The translations under genes were made by a program, and so were the position numbers. Positions 13,287 to 14,992 of a stretch of 14,992 nucleotides of DNA are shown here, piece after piece. Where the stretch lies: assembly GCA_023485645.1 (NCBI GenBank), contig JAMCZM010000046.1:4458-19449 (forward strand). Direction: 5' to 3'. The stretch is from Candidatus Martarchaeota archaeon. Lineage in GTDB: Archaea > Micrarchaeota > Micrarchaeia > Micrarchaeales > Micrarchaeaceae. Position 1 is the stretch's first letter. Each line of letters starts with the position of its first letter. Under the pieces are notes generated by a model. That model saw nothing but the letters and a program-made list of their open reading frames with translations. It was not told where the DNA came from and made no database searches.

Positions 13287-14621
13287 ATGTATGGCAAGGA
13301 TATTGAAAAAATAATGAATGTTAATAAAATAAAAATAGGAGATAGTATAACATTAAGAAAAGGAGATAAAAAAATAGATGGAATTATAATGCCAAGCACG
13401 TCATTTGATGAACCAGATAATATAATAATAAAGTTAAAAAATGGTTATAACATAGGCGTAAAATTATCTGATTACAAAATAGAGGGCGTAGAGCATAAGT
13501 CATTTAATGTTGAATTCCCCTCAATTGACTTCAAACGAAAAGACGGCCTTAGAAATTTATCTTTAATATATACTGGCGGCACCATAGGTAGCAGGGTAGA
13601 CTATAGGACAGGAGGGGTACATATGCTGACAAAACCAGAAGAGCTTTTGTATTTAGTTCCTGAGATAGCGGATATTGCAAATATATCAATAAGCAACCTT
13701 TATAGTATAGCAAGCGAAGATATGTCTCATTTTGAATGGCAGGGAATTGCGCGCCAAATATATAAAGAAGTAAATAATGGTGCCAATGGGGTGATAGTAA
13801 CACATGGAACAGACACGATGCATTACACTTCTGCAGCTTTGAGTTTTATGCTTCAGAATCTTAATATACCGGTAGTTATAACAGGCGCGCAGCGAAGCAG
13901 CGATAGGGGATCTAGTGATGCATTTATAAATTTGTTCTGTTCAGCTAAACTTGCAGCATCCTCAAATATTTCAGAAGTCGGAATTTGCATGCATGAGAAT
14001 AGCTCTGATAATAATTGTGCATTCATACGCGGAACAAAGGCAAGAAAGATGCATACTTCAAGAAGGGATGCATTTAAACCCATAAATGATGAGATTATAG
14101 CCAGAGTTTCGAAATTAGGACACATTGAGTATGTTGGTGAATATAGAAAACGCGACGATTCAAAATCGGAGTTAAAGCTTTTAGATAAATTCGAAAAAAA
14201 GACAGCATTAATAAAAATATATCCAAACTCCGACCCTGAAATACTAGATTATTATATTAATAAAAATTACAAAGGCATAATATTAGAAGGTACAGGGCTT
14301 GGCCATGCACCCGTATCTACAATCCACTCTGAATATAATTGGCTTAAACACATCAAAAATGCTATAGATAAGGGTATTATTATAGGCATGACTTCACAAT
14401 GTGTATACGGTATGGTAAATCCAAATGTTTATACGAATTTGCGTTTGATAAGTGAGGCTGGCGCGATATACTGCAAGGATATGACGGCTGAAACCTCATA
14501 TATAAAATTGGGCTGGTTATTAGGAAATTATAAGCATGATGAAGTAAAACAGATGCTTAATCAGAATATTTCTGGTGAGATAAGCGACAAAATAACATAT
14601 AATGAATTTTTAGATGGATGA
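13287..14621 (+). CDS. gatD: Glu-tRNA(Gln) amidotransferase subunit D
   Basis: GatD is the ammonia-producing half of the archaeal GatDE enzyme, which turns Glu-tRNA(Gln) into Gln-tRNA(Gln). The 444 residues begin with a small beta-barrel tudor-like domain (about 14-70: KIKIGDSITLRKGDKKIDGII and IIKLKNGYNIGVKL), which separates GatD from free asparaginases. The L-asparaginase-type amidase core follows. The nucleophile Thr is in YTGGTIGS (T99), the second Thr/Asp pair in VTHGTDTM (T175, D176), and a catalytic Lys region in GTKARKMHT. VITGAQRSSDRGSSDAF and EGTGLGHAP are also typical. The length is normal. The ATG follows a GGATGAG site that overlaps the upstream stop codon. The presence of this subunit indicates the organism makes Gln-tRNA by the indirect route. 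Confidence 0.97.
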   Translation: MYGKDIEKIMNVNKIKIGDSITLRKGDKKIDGIIMPSTSFDEPDNIIIKLKNGYNIGVKLSDYKIEGVEHKSFNVEFPSIDFKRKDGLRNLSLIYTGGTIGSRVDYRTGGVHMLTKPEELLYLVPEIADIANISISNLYSIASEDMSHFEWQGIARQIYKEVNNGANGVIVTHGTDTMHYTSAALSFMLQNLNIPVVITGAQRSSDRGSSDAFINLFCSAKLAASSNISEVGICMHENSSDNNCAFIRGTKARKMHTSRRDAFKPINDEIIARVSKLGHIEYVGEYRKRDDSKSELKLLDKFEKKTALIKIYPNSDPEILDYYINKNYKGIILEGTGLGHAPVSTIHSEYNWLKHIKNAIDKGIIIGMTSQCVYGMVNPNVYTNLRLISEAGAIYCKDMTAETSYIKLGWLLGNYKHDEVKQMLNQNISGEISDKITYNEFLDG

Positions 14622-14625
14622 ATAA

Positions 14626-14952
14626 ATGGAAAATAAAATTTTATATGGGTATATATTACTCTTAATTGGAATTGCCATATTGGTATTTGTATTTTATATT
14701 GCGTACAACATGTTCACTTTTTTATATGCTCTTGCACAAACACCAGCAAGCCCAGTAAGTCTTGGGAATGTAAGTGCGACTAATCTTCCATCTGCTATTG
14801 CAACAAATGTTGTGAATTCACTTCCACCCAAAAATCTAATATATTACATAATATCTATAATGCTCCTTTTCCTTTTTGCTAGTATAGGATTTAAGTTTTC
14901 TGAACTAGGCATAAAACTCTTACATAATACTAAAATAAAGAGGCCGGTGTAA
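14626..14952 (+). CDS. Two-helix membrane protein between gatD and gatE, function unknown
   Basis: A 108-residue protein with two membrane segments, about 8-30 (GYILLLIGIAILVFVFYIAY) and about 70-90 (LIYYIISIMLLFLFASIGFK). A 30-40-residue loop rich in Ser, Thr, Pro, Ala and Asn (about 38-69) lies between them, with N-x-S/T sequons at NVS and possibly others. The tail is basic (KLLHNTKIKRPV). The loop is most likely outside and both ends inside the cell. No motif is recognised. The ATG is four bases after the gatD stop, and the gene's stop codon directly abuts the next ATG, so all three genes should be co-translated. Its place inside an aminoacyl-tRNA gene pair is unexpected and gives no direct clue to function. 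Confidence 0.8.
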   Translation: MENKILYGYILLLIGIAILVFVFYIAYNMFTFLYALAQTPASPVSLGNVSATNLPSAIATNVVNSLPPKNLIYYIISIMLLFLFASIGFKFSELGIKLLHNTKIKRPV

Positions 14953-14992
14953 ATGCAGGTGCAAGATCTTTCATATTATAAAAAAATAGGCT
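14953..14992 (+). CDS. gatE: Probable Glu-tRNA(Gln) amidotransferase subunit E, first 13 residues
   Basis: Only MQVQDLSYYKKIG is visible before the edge. GatE proteins typically begin with a short stretch and then D/Y-Y-x-K-x-G-L-K-x-GLEIHQQ, and SYYKKIG matches the beginning of that pattern. GatE is the partner of GatD that activates Glu-tRNA(Gln) with ATP and transamidates it, so its presence right after gatD is expected. The ATG follows the previous stop codon without a gap, and a GGTG site lies three bases before the ATG. The call depends on context and very few residues. Confidence 0.55.
   Translation, partial: MQVQDLSYYKKIG

Overview
The window is a gene-dense, AT-rich stretch of an archaeal chromosome. 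The archaeal assignment rests on several genes: a ThrRS with the archaeal-type N-terminal editing domain, replication factor C large subunit, an MCM helicase N-terminus, GatD followed by what looks like the start of GatE, and an archaeal MiaB/CDKAL1-type tRNA methylthiotransferase. TATA-like elements lie roughly 25-40 bases before many starts, and AGGTG/AGTGAT ribosome binding sites with occasional TTG starts are common. The DnaK sequence reads much like Thermoplasma-type DnaK. A small-genome or DPANN-type archaeon living alongside Thermoplasmatales is possible, but the window alone does not prove it.

Layout. Bases 1-592 (minus) hold the N-terminal 197 residues of MCM, cut by the window edge. 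Bases 714-4774 (minus) form a stress operon: a winged-helix regulator, grpE, dnaK and dnaJ. The dnaK reading frame is broken near the start of its substrate-binding domain. Divergent from this operon, at 4892-5311 (plus), is an hsp20 gene. The shared intergenic region carries two TATA-like boxes and an inverted repeat that could be an operator. At 5375-6280 (plus) is an elongation-factor-like protein with an intact EF-Tu/SelB domain 2 but no recognisable GTPase motifs; it fits the archaeal SelB-like (aSelBL) group. It converges on a long, sequon-rich, membrane-anchored surface protein (6304-7575, minus) across a strong hairpin.

A small orphan gene (7737-8003, plus) with its own terminator faces rfcL (8069-9313, minus). 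rfcL is divergent from thrS (9414-11147, plus). Two small minus-strand genes follow: an eight-cysteine protein whose metal-ligand spacing resembles a FYVE finger (11285-11500), and a three-helix membrane protein (11597-11890). From 11991 to the right edge a plus-strand cluster encodes a tRNA t6A37 methylthiotransferase, GatD, a two-helix membrane protein and the beginning of a probable GatE.

Two functional themes stand out. One is protein folding under stress: regulator, GrpE, DnaK, DnaJ and Hsp20 around one regulatory region. The other is translation: the SelB-like factor, ThrRS, the t6A methylthiotransferase and the Gln-tRNA amidotransferase subunits. MCM and RfcL are replication genes. The points most worth a second look are the dnaK frame break, the GTPase-dead SelB-like protein, the FYVE-like finger, the stress-operon regulator, and the membrane gene between gatD and gatE.
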